Below, in pieces: positions 1 to 8,400 of a DNA stretch of 12,317 nt. The notes beneath the pieces were generated by a model. The model ran no database searches and was not told the origin of the DNA. It saw only the letters and a program-made list of their open reading frames with translations. The DNA lies in contig CAYWTX010000683.1 in NCBI GenBank assembly GCA_964461295.1, forward strand, positions 1-12,317, given 5' to 3'. Within the stretch, counting starts at the first letter, position 1. Every line of letters begins with the position of its first letter. The stretch is from CAYWTX01 sp964461295. GTDB lineage: Bacteria; Planctomycetota; Phycisphaerae; SM23-33. The translations under genes and the position numbers were made by a program.

Positions 1-2345
1 GCCGCCTCAGCCAGGTCCGCGTGGTAACCCCGGACCAGCGGTACAACGGCTCCCACGGCGTCGAATCGCCCGTGACGGCACGCTGCTGGTACGCCAGCCC
101 CTGGCCATTGAGCGAGCGGCACTTCCTCGTCGCCCAGACTCACAGGCAGTGCGTCAGAAGCGTCGCCAAGGGCAAGGCGAGCGTCCAGTGGGAGAACCCC
201 ACCAACGGCATCTACTACGTCGATGTCTTCGGCAACAAGGAACTGCTTCACGACACGGGCGGCGCCGAGTGCATGGACCCGATCCCGCTGCGCCCGCGGC
301 CTCGTCCGCCGGTGATCCCCGATGCCACCCGGCAGAGTATCCGCGCCAAGGCCGACGGCAAGCCCGCGTCGATACTGATCACCAACGTGTATGAGAGCGA
401 CTTCGACTGGCCCGCGGGCACGCAGATCAAACGCCTGAGGATCGTGCAGTGCTTGCCGAAGACCACCAGCAGCCACAACCAGCCCACGGTCGGCAACGGC
501 TACGAGCAGCAGTTCCCGCGGTTTCCGCTCGGCACGGTGCCGGTCATGGCCGACGGCAGCGCGTGGTTCGAGGCGCCGGTGGGGCGCGAGATCTACTTCC
601 AGGCCCTGGACGCCAACGGCATGGCCGTCCAGTCGATGCGCTCGGGTACGTATGTCCATCCCGGCGAGCAGATGGTCTGTGCCGGCTGCCACGAGGACAA
701 GAAGAGGACGCGGAGCCTTGCCGGGGCGGCGCCGCTGGCCGTGAGCAGAGCTCCCGGCGGAAAACCGTGGGGGATCGAGCCCGACGTGACCGATGCCAAC
801 GGCAACTTGGAGGTGCTCACATTCGCGCGGCACATCCAGCCGATACTCGACAGCCGCTGCGCGGCCTGCCACCGCAAACCGGAAAGCAAGCGTGCGCCCG
901 GCCTGCACGACCGGACCATCGACCCGCGCGGCGGCTGGACCGCCTCCTACCGCGCCCTGGTCGGCCGCACGTTCAGATATGGCGGAGACAGCAAGAAACC
1001 CGACCAGGACTACTCCCGCACAACGGCCGGCAGATTCGGCGCGATGGCCGCCCCGGTGACGAAGCATTTCACACGCGCGCACCACGACGTGAAACTGACG
1101 GGCGAGGAGTGGCGGACCGCGGTGGCCTGGCTGGACTGCCTGGCGCCCTTCTACGGCTGGGACTGGGACCTGGAAACACAGCAGCGCGGGGAGAAGCTGG
1201 TCCCGCGGATTGACTTCGATCCGGGCAATCCGCTGGCCCTGGACCGCCCCTCCGGCGAGCAGAGCGCGCTTCAGGCGCGCTGGGTCAGCGAGATTCGGGC
1301 GTTGCAGGAGGGCGGGCGGGCGTCGTCGGCCGGCGGCGCCGTGGACCCGACCCGCCCGACCGCGGACATCGCCGCCGAGGCCGCCGAGGCCGCCGGCGCG
1401 CGCAAGGCCGCCCTGCTGGAAGCGCTCGCGGCCCGCGGGGCGCGAGAGCACATCGACCTGTACGTGGGCGGTCTGGCGGACGGGAACCAAGCGGTCCGGC
1501 GATGTGCCCTGCGCGTGCTGGCTGACTACGGCGACGCCCAGGCATTGCCCGCGCTGGCCGCCGCCCTCGTGAGTGCGGGCTCGCACGACGAGGCGGCCGA
1601 CTTCGGCAACGCGGCTGGGGCGGTCTGCGCCAGGGCGGCCGACAAACGGGCGTGCGTGGCCGCCTTCGTGGCCGCGATGCCCAAGGCGACGGCGCCCGGA
1701 AAGTGCGCGCTGCTTCGCATACTCAGCGAGGTGGGCGGCGACGAGGCGGTCGCCGCCGCGCGAAAGGTGCTCGGCGAGACCAAGAGCGGCCCCGAGAACA
1801 TCGCCCCGCGGGCGAAGGCGACCGCATCGAGCGAACTGAAGCCAGCCACGGCCGCCCGGTTCGCCATCGACGGGCACAGCCCGAACAAGGGCGGCGGCGC
1901 CGCCGACAACGCCGCCTGGGCCGCCAGCGGCAAGGCGCCCTTGCCTGTCTCGTTCACGCTGGAGTGGGACCAGGCCATCCAGATTGCCGAGGTCGTTTAC
2001 CACGGCCGGACCGCATGGTCCTCCGAGGAGTGCTGGAAGGACTGCGAGTTGTACGTCGACGACGCCGCATCGCCGGCGGCGAAGGCGAGTTTCGCCGCCG
2101 CGTACGGCCCGCAGAGCGTTCGCCTGGCCAAGCCGGCAACAGCCCGCAAACTGACGCTGAAGTTCCTGTCCTCGCATGGCGGCGCCAACCCCGGCGCGTC
2201 GGAGATAGGAGTGTTTCCCGAGCCGCTGGCCGACCTGGACGCCGCCGAAGTCCGCGCCACGGCCGAGGGCGTGCTGGGCGAACAGGCCGGGCTTCGCTCC
2301 AACGTCCTGACAAGCCCTGACGGGCGCAAAGGAGAAGAGCAATGA
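1..2345 (+). CDS. HZS-alpha-like exported diheme cytochrome, 5' truncated by window edge
   Basis: This is the C-terminal part of a large propeller-cytochrome. The frame is already open at position 3 and homology to the fourth gene extends to the edge, so the GTG at 21 is not the true start. In order, I see the end of the beta-propeller (SPWPLSERHFLVA, then YYVDVFGNKELL), a Pro/Arg linker (RPRPRPPVIPD), a cytochrome region with CXXCH at 678-692 (CAGCH) and 858-872 (CAACH), and an HH pair at 1080-1085 that may supply a distal haem ligand. HEAT-like helical repeats follow (about 1365-1790), then an F5/8 type C (discoidin-like) domain at 1797-2216. Family knowledge: hydrazine synthase alpha has this propeller-plus-two-haem layout. 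The substrate here is unknown and hydrazine synthesis is not implied. The stop overlaps the next gene by ATGA. The 3' end is nearly identical to part of the small frame at 5143. Family assignment is strong, function is not. Confidence 0.9.
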   Translation, partial: RLSQVRVVTPDQRYNGSHGVESPVTARCWYASPWPLSERHFLVAQTHRQCVRSVAKGKASVQWENPTNGIYYVDVFGNKELLHDTGGAECMDPIPLRPRPRPPVIPDATRQSIRAKADGKPASILITNVYESDFDWPAGTQIKRLRIVQCLPKTTSSHNQPTVGNGYEQQFPRFPLGTVPVMADGSAWFEAPVGREIYFQALDANGMAVQSMRSGTYVHPGEQMVCAGCHEDKKRTRSLAGAAPLAVSRAPGGKPWGIEPDVTDANGNLEVLTFARHIQPILDSRCAACHRKPESKRAPGLHDRTIDPRGGWTASYRALVGRTFRYGGDSKKPDQDYSRTTAGRFGAMAAPVTKHFTRAHHDVKLTGEEWRTAVAWLDCLAPFYGWDWDLETQQRGEKLVPRIDFDPGNPLALDRPSGEQSALQARWVSEIRALQEGGRASSAGGAVDPTRPTADIAAEAAEAAGARKAALLEALAARGAREHIDLYVGGLADGNQAVRRCALRVLADYGDAQALPALAAALVSAGSHDEAADFGNAAGAVCARAADKRACVAAFVAAMPKATAPGKCALLRILSEVGGDEAVAAARKVLGETKSGPENIAPRAKATASSELKPATAARFAIDGHSPNKGGGAADNAAWAASGKAPLPVSFTLEWDQAIQIAEVVYHGRTAWSSEECWKDCELYVDDAASPAAKASFAAAYGPQSVRLAKPATARKLTLKFLSSHGGANPGASEIGVFPEPLADLDAAEVRATAEGVLGEQAGLRSNVLTSPDGRKGEEQ
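1797..2216 (+). repeat. F5/8C-encoding module, copy in first gene
   Basis: 420 nt encoding 140 residues. It aligns without gaps to 8538-8957, with 121 of 140 residues identical by my count. The haem regions of the same two proteins are clearly less alike (roughly 60% by eye). Confidence 0.85.
2129..2253 (+). repeat. 125-bp near-identical direct repeat, copy 1
   Basis: Encodes the last strands of the F5/8C domain of the first gene. Aligned base by base with 5301-5425 I find one mismatch (C at 2217 against T at 5389). Identity drops at once on both sides. Confidence 0.92.
2328..2334 (+). promoter_or_regulatory. Shine-Dalgarno site of the second gene
   Basis: AAAGGAG lies 7 nt before the ATG at 2342, inside the last codons of the upstream gene. 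It supports that start and shows the gene can recruit ribosomes itself as well as being coupled. Confidence 0.75.
2342..2345 (+). other. ATGA stop/start overlap, first to second gene
   Basis: The ATG at 2342-2344 overlaps the TGA at 2343-2345. Such overlaps normally indicate one mRNA and translational coupling. Confidence 0.9.
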
Positions 2346-5146
2346 TCTACAGACTTGGCGACTCTGGCGACGTCTCGCGCCCCCGCTGGACGAAGGCTTT
2401 GGCGGTCGCCTTGGCGCTCGCCGTGGCGGTCCTGAACGGGGCGTTCGGGGAGGCGCGCGGCGCGAAACCGGACGGGACGAAGGAGAAACCAACCTCCAAG
2501 GAAGCCCCCCGTACGAAGCCGGATCCCCTTAAGGACATCATGGTGGGCGACATGCCTTGGGGGAAGGCAATGACCGAGACCCTTGCCCAGGGGGCGGACC
2601 TCCTGCCTCGCGCCTTGGCGATGCTCGGAGACGACGCCCAGGTCGTCCTGGCCGTGCGATACCGCAGCTACGACCATTGGTACGCCAACTTCGGCTACTG
2701 GGTGAACGATCCCGAACAAATGCTCTACGGCAAGCCGGGCGGGGGTCTGCTGGTCCTCGGATTGGGGACCGGGCAGAGGAAGGTCCTGCTGAACGACCCC
2801 AACGGCAGCGTGCGCGATCCGCACGTGCACTACGACGGCAGGACCATCCTGTTCTCGTATCGGAAGGGCGGCACGCGCCACTACAACCTTTACGAGATTC
2901 AGGCCGACGGCACGGGCCTGCGGCAGATCACGCATGGCCCGTTCGACGACATCGAGCCGATCTACCTGCCCAACGACGAGATCGTGTTTATCTCGTCGCG
3001 ATGCAATCGTTGGGTCCCTTGTTGGTACACGCACGTCGGCATCCTGTACCGCTGCGACCGTCAGGGCGGGCGCATCCGCGCACTGTCCACCAACGTGGAA
3101 CACGAGAACACTCCCTGGATGCTGCCCGACGGCCGCGTTCTCTACATGCGATGGGAATACAACAGCCGCAACGTGAACCTCTTTCACCACCTGTGGGCCG
3201 TGAACCCCGACGGGACGGGCGCGGCGGCGTATTACGGGAACATGCATCCGAACCATGTGATGATCGACGCCAAGCCTGTTCCGGGCACGCACGATGTGGC
3301 CAGCATCTTCTCCTGGGGGCATGGCTCGGAGGAGCACCGCGGCGGGTTGGTCCTCGTCAGCGCGCAGCGCGGGCCCGACGACGCCAGTGCGGTCCGCGTG
3401 ATCGGGCCGGGCACCGCATGGCGAGATCCGTACCCGCTTGCCAGCGACCTCTTCCTTGTGGCCAAGCGAGGGCAACTGGTTGTCATGGATGACCGGGGCA
3501 GAGGGCAGACCCTCCTGTCGCTGCCCGAAAAGGAACCGCTCAGCGGCGACGACTCGCCGGTCTGCTACGACCCGAACGCCGTCAAGGCCAATCACAAACG
3601 GTTCCATCGTGCGGGTTGCCCCCACGCCGTGCCCAGGCTGGTCCGGACCACGCTCAAGGATGCCCGGGACAAGGGCTGGGTCCCGTGCTGGCTGTGCGAA
3701 GACGGCCCGTGGGTGAACGAGCCGCGACCTCTGCGCCCGCGGGCGCGCGAGCCGATCATTCCGGACCGTACGGACGCCAGGGCAACCACGGGGCGACTGG
3801 TGCTCACGAACGTGGCGCGCGGACGGAACATGGACGGCGTCAAGCCCGGCGAGATCAAGCAACTGCTGGTGCTGGAGGAACTGCCCCAGCCGTACTCGAA
3901 CAACGATCGGCAAGGCATGCCCCGCGCGCTGACGCTCCGCCGCATCCTCGGCACGGTCCCGGTCGAACCCGACGGCTCAGCGAACATGGAAGTGCCCGCG
4001 ATGCGCAGCCTGTACTTCGTCGCCCTCGACGCCAACCAGCGAGCCGTGAAGTCCATGCAGAGCTTCGTGAGCGTCATGCCCGGCGAGACGGTGGGCTGCA
4101 TCGGGTGCCATGAGTACCGCACGGAGTCGGGCCTTGTGCCGCATTCGCTGGCGTCCACGAAGCGCCCCCCGAGCCGTCCGCATCGCCCCGAAGGCGTGCC
4201 GGATGTCTTCCACTTCCCGCGCGACATCCAGCCGATCCTGGATCGGCATTGCGTCAAGTGCCACGGGTTCGATTCGCCCAAGCCCCCCGCGGGCGGCGTC
4301 GCGCTCAACGGGGACCGCACTACCGCTGGGCACCGGAACCCCGGCGTGTTCACACATGGCTACTGCGCCCTCTTTGCCAGGGACCAGATCGTCTTCGACG
4401 TCGAGGGCCTGGGCAACAATCCGCCGCGTTCGCTGGGGACCGGCGCCAGCCCGCTGATGAGCAAGATCGACGGCACCCACCACAAGGTGACGCTCTCGCC
4501 GGAGGAGCGGCGAATGATCCACTGGTGGGTGGACTCCGACGCGCACTTCGCCGGGACCGCCGCCTGGAATGCCCGCGAGTGGCAAAGCCTGGTGAGCGAC
4601 CTGTCCAAAGCGGACGAGGTGTTCAGACGACGCCGATGCGTCCAGTGCCATCGGTTGTCGATGGACGCCGCGGACTGGAGGATAGGCGATTCACGCTTCT
4701 CTACGGCCGGGATGTACAACCTGACCCGACCGGAGAAATCTCGCGTGCTGCTGGCCCCGCTGGCCCGTGGCGCCGGCGGGTGGGACGTGTGCAAGCCCGT
4801 CCTCAAGGGGGCCGTCGGCCCCACACCGCCAACGGTGGACGCCAAGGCCCCGCCCGTCTTCGCCGCCCGCGAAGATGCCGATTACCAGACCGTCCTGGCC
4901 GCCCTGCGGGCCGTCAGAGAGCGGCTGGACCGGCGGACCACGCCGGATATGCCCAACTATCGGCCGGACGAGCAGTACGTCCGCGAGATGAAGCGATACG
5001 GCATCCTGCCGGCGACGTTCGACTTGGCCAGGGACCCGATCAACGTCTTCGACGTTGATGCGGCGTACTGGCGATCCTTCTGGCCCACCCCGGCGATGCA
5101 GCCGGACCGCCCGGCGGCGGCCGCGGCAAAGCAAGGGCAGCCATGA
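2342..5146 (+). CDS. HZS-alpha-like exported triheme cytochrome with an Ada-like zinc motif
   Basis: A 934-residue exported protein. A signal peptide is visible (basic region R13-K18, Ala/Leu/Val core 19-31, cleavage probably near 38-41). A TolB/PD40-type propeller follows (about 60-400; DGTGLRQITHG is a typical blade motif). Residues 418-452 form an inserted cysteine motif (H422, C426, C449, C452) resembling the Ada-type zinc-binding fold. Haem motifs are CIGCH 586-590, CVKCH 637-641 and CVQCH 766-770. H713/H714 before LSPEERR are candidate distal haem ligands. The C-terminal part (NLTRPEKS near 735-815, MKRYGILP near 880) matches a subtype I recognise from Planctomycetes. Unlike its neighbours it lacks the HEAT and F5/8C modules and ends in an Ala/Pro-rich tail. 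It overlaps both neighbours by ATGA. The role is probably extracytoplasmic redox chemistry or electron transfer; the substrate is unknown. Confidence 0.9.
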   Translation: MIYRLGDSGDVSRPRWTKALAVALALAVAVLNGAFGEARGAKPDGTKEKPTSKEAPRTKPDPLKDIMVGDMPWGKAMTETLAQGADLLPRALAMLGDDAQVVLAVRYRSYDHWYANFGYWVNDPEQMLYGKPGGGLLVLGLGTGQRKVLLNDPNGSVRDPHVHYDGRTILFSYRKGGTRHYNLYEIQADGTGLRQITHGPFDDIEPIYLPNDEIVFISSRCNRWVPCWYTHVGILYRCDRQGGRIRALSTNVEHENTPWMLPDGRVLYMRWEYNSRNVNLFHHLWAVNPDGTGAAAYYGNMHPNHVMIDAKPVPGTHDVASIFSWGHGSEEHRGGLVLVSAQRGPDDASAVRVIGPGTAWRDPYPLASDLFLVAKRGQLVVMDDRGRGQTLLSLPEKEPLSGDDSPVCYDPNAVKANHKRFHRAGCPHAVPRLVRTTLKDARDKGWVPCWLCEDGPWVNEPRPLRPRAREPIIPDRTDARATTGRLVLTNVARGRNMDGVKPGEIKQLLVLEELPQPYSNNDRQGMPRALTLRRILGTVPVEPDGSANMEVPAMRSLYFVALDANQRAVKSMQSFVSVMPGETVGCIGCHEYRTESGLVPHSLASTKRPPSRPHRPEGVPDVFHFPRDIQPILDRHCVKCHGFDSPKPPAGGVALNGDRTTAGHRNPGVFTHGYCALFARDQIVFDVEGLGNNPPRSLGTGASPLMSKIDGTHHKVTLSPEERRMIHWWVDSDAHFAGTAAWNAREWQSLVSDLSKADEVFRRRRCVQCHRLSMDAADWRIGDSRFSTAGMYNLTRPEKSRVLLAPLARGAGGWDVCKPVLKGAVGPTPPTVDAKAPPVFAAREDADYQTVLAALRAVRERLDRRTTPDMPNYRPDEQYVREMKRYGILPATFDLARDPINVFDVDAAYWRSFWPTPAMQPDRPAAAAAKQGQP
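5143..5146 (+). other. ATGA stop/start overlap, second to third gene
   Basis: The ATG at 5143-5145 overlaps the TGA at 5144-5146. With only a weak AAGGG upstream, initiation here probably relies on ribosomes terminating on the second gene. Confidence 0.85.
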
Positions 5147-5493
5147 TCTCGACACGCGAACAGCGTCAAGCGGGACTTGCCGTTCTCGCCTTGGGCGTCC
5201 TGGCCTTGCCGTGCGCGGCCGCGGCCCAACGGAAGGTGCTGGGCGATACGAAGGCTGGCCCCGACAACCTGGCGCCCGGCGTCACGGCCTCCAGCGAACT
5301 CAAGCCGGCAACAGCCCGCAAACTGACGCTGAAGTTCCTGTCCTCGCATGGCGGCGCCAACCCCGGCGCGTCGGAGATAGGAGTGTTTTCCGAGCCGCTG
5401 GCCGACCTGGACGCCGCCGAAGTCCATGCCACGGCCGCCGACATCATCCGCCAGGCGAGCGGCAAACCGTCTAACAATAAGATTGCACCATGA
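5143..5493 (+). CDS. Short exported remnant of the HEAT/F5/8C tail, internally deleted
   Basis: A 116-residue frame. Residues 1-29 look like a Sec signal peptide (basic residues at 5, 8 and 9, a hydrophobic core, then CAAAAQ). Next comes a piece matching the last HEAT helix and the F5/8C entry of the neighbours (QRKVLGDTKAGPDNLAP), and SSELKPATA joined directly to RKLTLKFLSSHGG, the final strands of the F5/8C domain. Compared with the first gene, 97 residues (291 nt, 1839 to 2130) are missing, with the KPATA motif at both breakpoints. The frame is kept. The core of the domain is absent, so the product is unlikely to fold as a normal discoidin domain. It may be a decaying paralogue, a small new secreted protein, or an assembly artefact at a repeat. 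It is linked by ATGA to both neighbours, so it is probably translated. The ribosome site is weak (AAGGG, 5 nt from the ATG). Confidence 0.7.
   Translation: MISTREQRQAGLAVLALGVLALPCAAAAQRKVLGDTKAGPDNLAPGVTASSELKPATARKLTLKFLSSHGGANPGASEIGVFSEPLADLDAAEVHATAADIIRQASGKPSNNKIAP
5301..5425 (+). repeat. 125-bp near-identical direct repeat, copy 2
   Basis: Lies in the short third frame. It matches 2129-2253 at 124 of 125 positions, in the same orientation and reading phase, about 3.2 kb downstream. It forms the second half of the apparent deletion junction at KPATA. Confidence 0.92.
5490..5493 (+). other. ATGA stop/start overlap, third to fourth gene
   Basis: The ATG at 5490-5492 overlaps the TGA at 5491-5493. 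The preceding bases (AATAAGATTGCACC) contain no clear Shine-Dalgarno, so translation of the 1182-residue cytochrome probably depends on reading through the short frame before it. Confidence 0.85.
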
Positions 5494-8400
5494 ATGTCTT
5501 TCAAATGATCCTCGCTTCCGTGCTCGCATGGGTACTGCTAAACCCCGCGTGCCTTGCCGCAGCGGAGTCGCCGCCGGTGTCGGCTGCGGTGCAGGCCGAG
5601 TGGGAGCGCGACTGGGCCTGGCACTACCCCGACGGCAAGCCCAGACCGGCGCGTGTACCGGCGAATCGGCCGCATCATCCCTTGGCCCTGACCGACCTGT
5701 CGCCCGATCGCGATCTGCTGGACGTGGTTCTGTCGCGCACCGATGCCCTGCTAAAGGACCTGACAGGGCTCAGCGGCGCGGCCGATCTGAGCCGCGAACG
5801 CGCCGCGTGGCAGGCGTTGACAGGTGAGGCAGCGAAGGTGGCCCGTAGCGACATGGCCGCGCGCCGGGCGATCTACTTGCGCGCCTGCCAACTGCGCCGG
5901 CAGGTCGCCTTGGCCAATCCACTACTGAACTGCCGGGAGATACTCTTCGCCAAGACGGTCGCCGGCGATCTGAGCATGTACAGCCTCAGCGGCGGGATCA
6001 GCACGGCGCCCGGTTCCGCCCTGTGCGCGGTTTCGGACTACCGCACCAACAAGCCCGCTGTCCGCGACCTGCTCGACGGCCGGACCGTGACGAACGGACG
6101 CAACGTCGGCAAGGCCATCGCCGGGCGGGGATGCTTCGCCGATCCGGACCTCGACTACGACGGCCAGCGGATCGCCTTCGCCTGGAACGAATTGCCGAGG
6201 CCGTTCTACTACTATGGAGAGTTCCGTACTCGGAAGGCGGAGACGGCCGCGAATGCCCGGCAGATCTTCCGCGTCGAGGTGGACGGCTCGGATCTCCGCC
6301 AACTGACCGAAGGCCGGGAGGTCAGCTTCGCTCCCTGCTGGCTGCCCAGCGGGCGAATCGCGTTCATCTCGCAACGCGATCCCGGCACCAACCGCTGTCG
6401 CTTCGGCGCTATCGGGCCGCAACTCGATGACTGGTTCCGCGACGGCTACGTGCCGTACCACGTGCCCCGAATCTACAGTATGGCCGCCGACGGAAGCGAC
6501 GCGCGCCGGCACAGCCAGCACGACGCCGCCGAGTGGACGCCCAGCGTCGATAGCGACGGGTGCCTGGCCTATGGCCGCTGGGACTACATCGACCGCGGCA
6601 TCCCGCTACAGAGCTTCTGGACGCAGCATCCCGACGGGCGCGACCCGCGCTGCCCGCACGGGAACTACCCGATAGTGAACAGGCGGCACGTCGGCTGCGC
6701 CCCGACCGTGGGGGCGACCTACATGCGTGCCGTCCCCGGCGCTCGCGGCAAGCACGTGTATGTCACCTCGAACCACCGCATTTACGAATGGGGCGCCCTG
6801 ATGCTGCTGGACCTGGGCCTGCCCGACGCCGACAACGGCAACCAGCTCCTGGAGATCACCCCGGACCTGGCGTACCCCACGTCGGGCCATGACGGCGGCC
6901 TGGGCCGCGACGGCCCGGTCTACTCCACGCCCTGGCCGCTGAGCGACCGCTACTTCCTGGTCGCGTTCCGGCGGGAGCTGCCGCCGATGCCGGTCAAGGT
7001 TCGCGAGCATCCCTACGAGCAGATGCCGAAGTTCGGCCTCTACCTTCTGGACATCTACGGCAACCGCGAACTTCTCTACCGCGACGACGCCATCGACTGC
7101 ATGAAGCCCGTTCCGTTCCAGGCCCGGCCTCGCCCGCCCGTCGTGCCCGACCAGGTGCGCGACACCCGCGGCCAAGGCCCGTCCAAGGCGGCGACCATCG
7201 CTGTCATGAACGTCTACGAAAGCGACTCCGTGTGGCCGAAGGACACAAAGATCACGGCATTGCGCATCGTGCAGGTATTCCAGAACTACGGTGGCGGCGA
7301 CGACCCGCCCATGGGCTTCAGCGGGATGGCATTGCCGCGCATCCCCCTCGGCACCGTTCCGGTATACGAGGATGGCAGCGCTTACTTCGAGGCACCGGTC
7401 AACCGGATGATCTACTTTCAGGCGCTCGACGGAAACGGCCTGGCCGTGCAATCCATGCGCTCGGGCACCTCGGTGCAGCCGGGCGAGCGCCTCACCTGCG
7501 TGGGTTGCCACGAGAACAAGTGGAAGACGCCATCCAGGCCCCAAGGCCAAGCCGCTCCGCTTGCCTTCCGGCGCGGCACGCCCGACCGCATCACCCCCGA
7601 GGTCTGCGGCACGGAACCCTTCACTTTCGCCCGTCATGTACAACCCATCCTGACTGCCAAGTGTGCCGGCTGCCACGTCAAGGAGAAGAAAGGCCCGCAG
7701 AAACTCGCCGACACCGGCCTGGTCACCTTCAAGGGCGGGCGCAACCACAGCGGCCAGGCATCGGCCGCATTCTCGGATCTGCGGCCCTACACCTTCTTCT
7801 ACGTGCAGAGCTACGGCATCCAGAACAACCGCAGCGTGGCCGGCCAGATCGGCGCGCGGGCCGCCAAACTCACCGCCTGCCTGTCGCCCAAGCACCATGG
7901 CGCGCAGTTGACCGACCAGGAGCGCCGGCTGTTCACGATGTGGATGGACCTGCTCAGCCCGTACTACTCCAGCATCTTCGACCGCGACAAGCAGCACGCG
8001 GGCGAAGTCGTGGACCCGCTGTACCCCGACTTCGACCCCAACAACTTCTTCGGCGTCGAAGGCAGGCCCGTGCCCGCCAAGACGCCCCCGCGCCTTACCG
8101 CGGCCGGCATTGCCTCCCGCATCTCCGCCGCCACGGGTGAGGAGAAGGCGTCGCTGCTGGAGTTGCTCGGTCGCCTCAATGCGGACAACTATCCGGACGT
8201 GTACCTGGCGGCGCTGTCAGACCAAAGCCCCGCCGTGCGGGCCTGCGGTCTGCGCTTTGCCGGCAACATGGGCGATGGACGCTTCCTGCCCCCGCTTGTC
8301 ACGGCGATTCGCGGCGCCGACAGTCACGACCAGGCCGGCGGATACGAGAAGCCCGCGGCGGCGGTCTGCATGCGTATGAAGGACAGGAAGAGTTGCGTGA

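Noticed and set aside
21..23. GTG as start of the first gene
   Set aside because: The frame is open to the window's edge and the protein begins inside a propeller blade, so the real start is upstream.
1997..3913. 638-residue open frame on the - strand
   Set aside because: It lies antisense to the first and second genes, which have clear domains and haem motifs. Its translation is rich in Val/Arg/His/Pro without recognisable motifs, as expected opposite GC-rich codons.
5197..5220. Lipoprotein signal at LALPC in the stub gene
   Set aside because: Pro precedes the Cys, which does not fit the lipobox. An ordinary Sec signal with Ala-rich cleavage site fits better.
5055..5474. 139-residue + frame overlapping the stub gene
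   Set aside because: Arg/Pro/Gly-rich. Its similarity to an alternative frame at the end of the first gene comes only from the 125-bp DNA repeat.
6606..7997. 463-residue open frame on the - strand
   Set aside because: Antisense to the propeller and haem region of the fourth gene, with no domain, no plausible start context and shadow-like composition.
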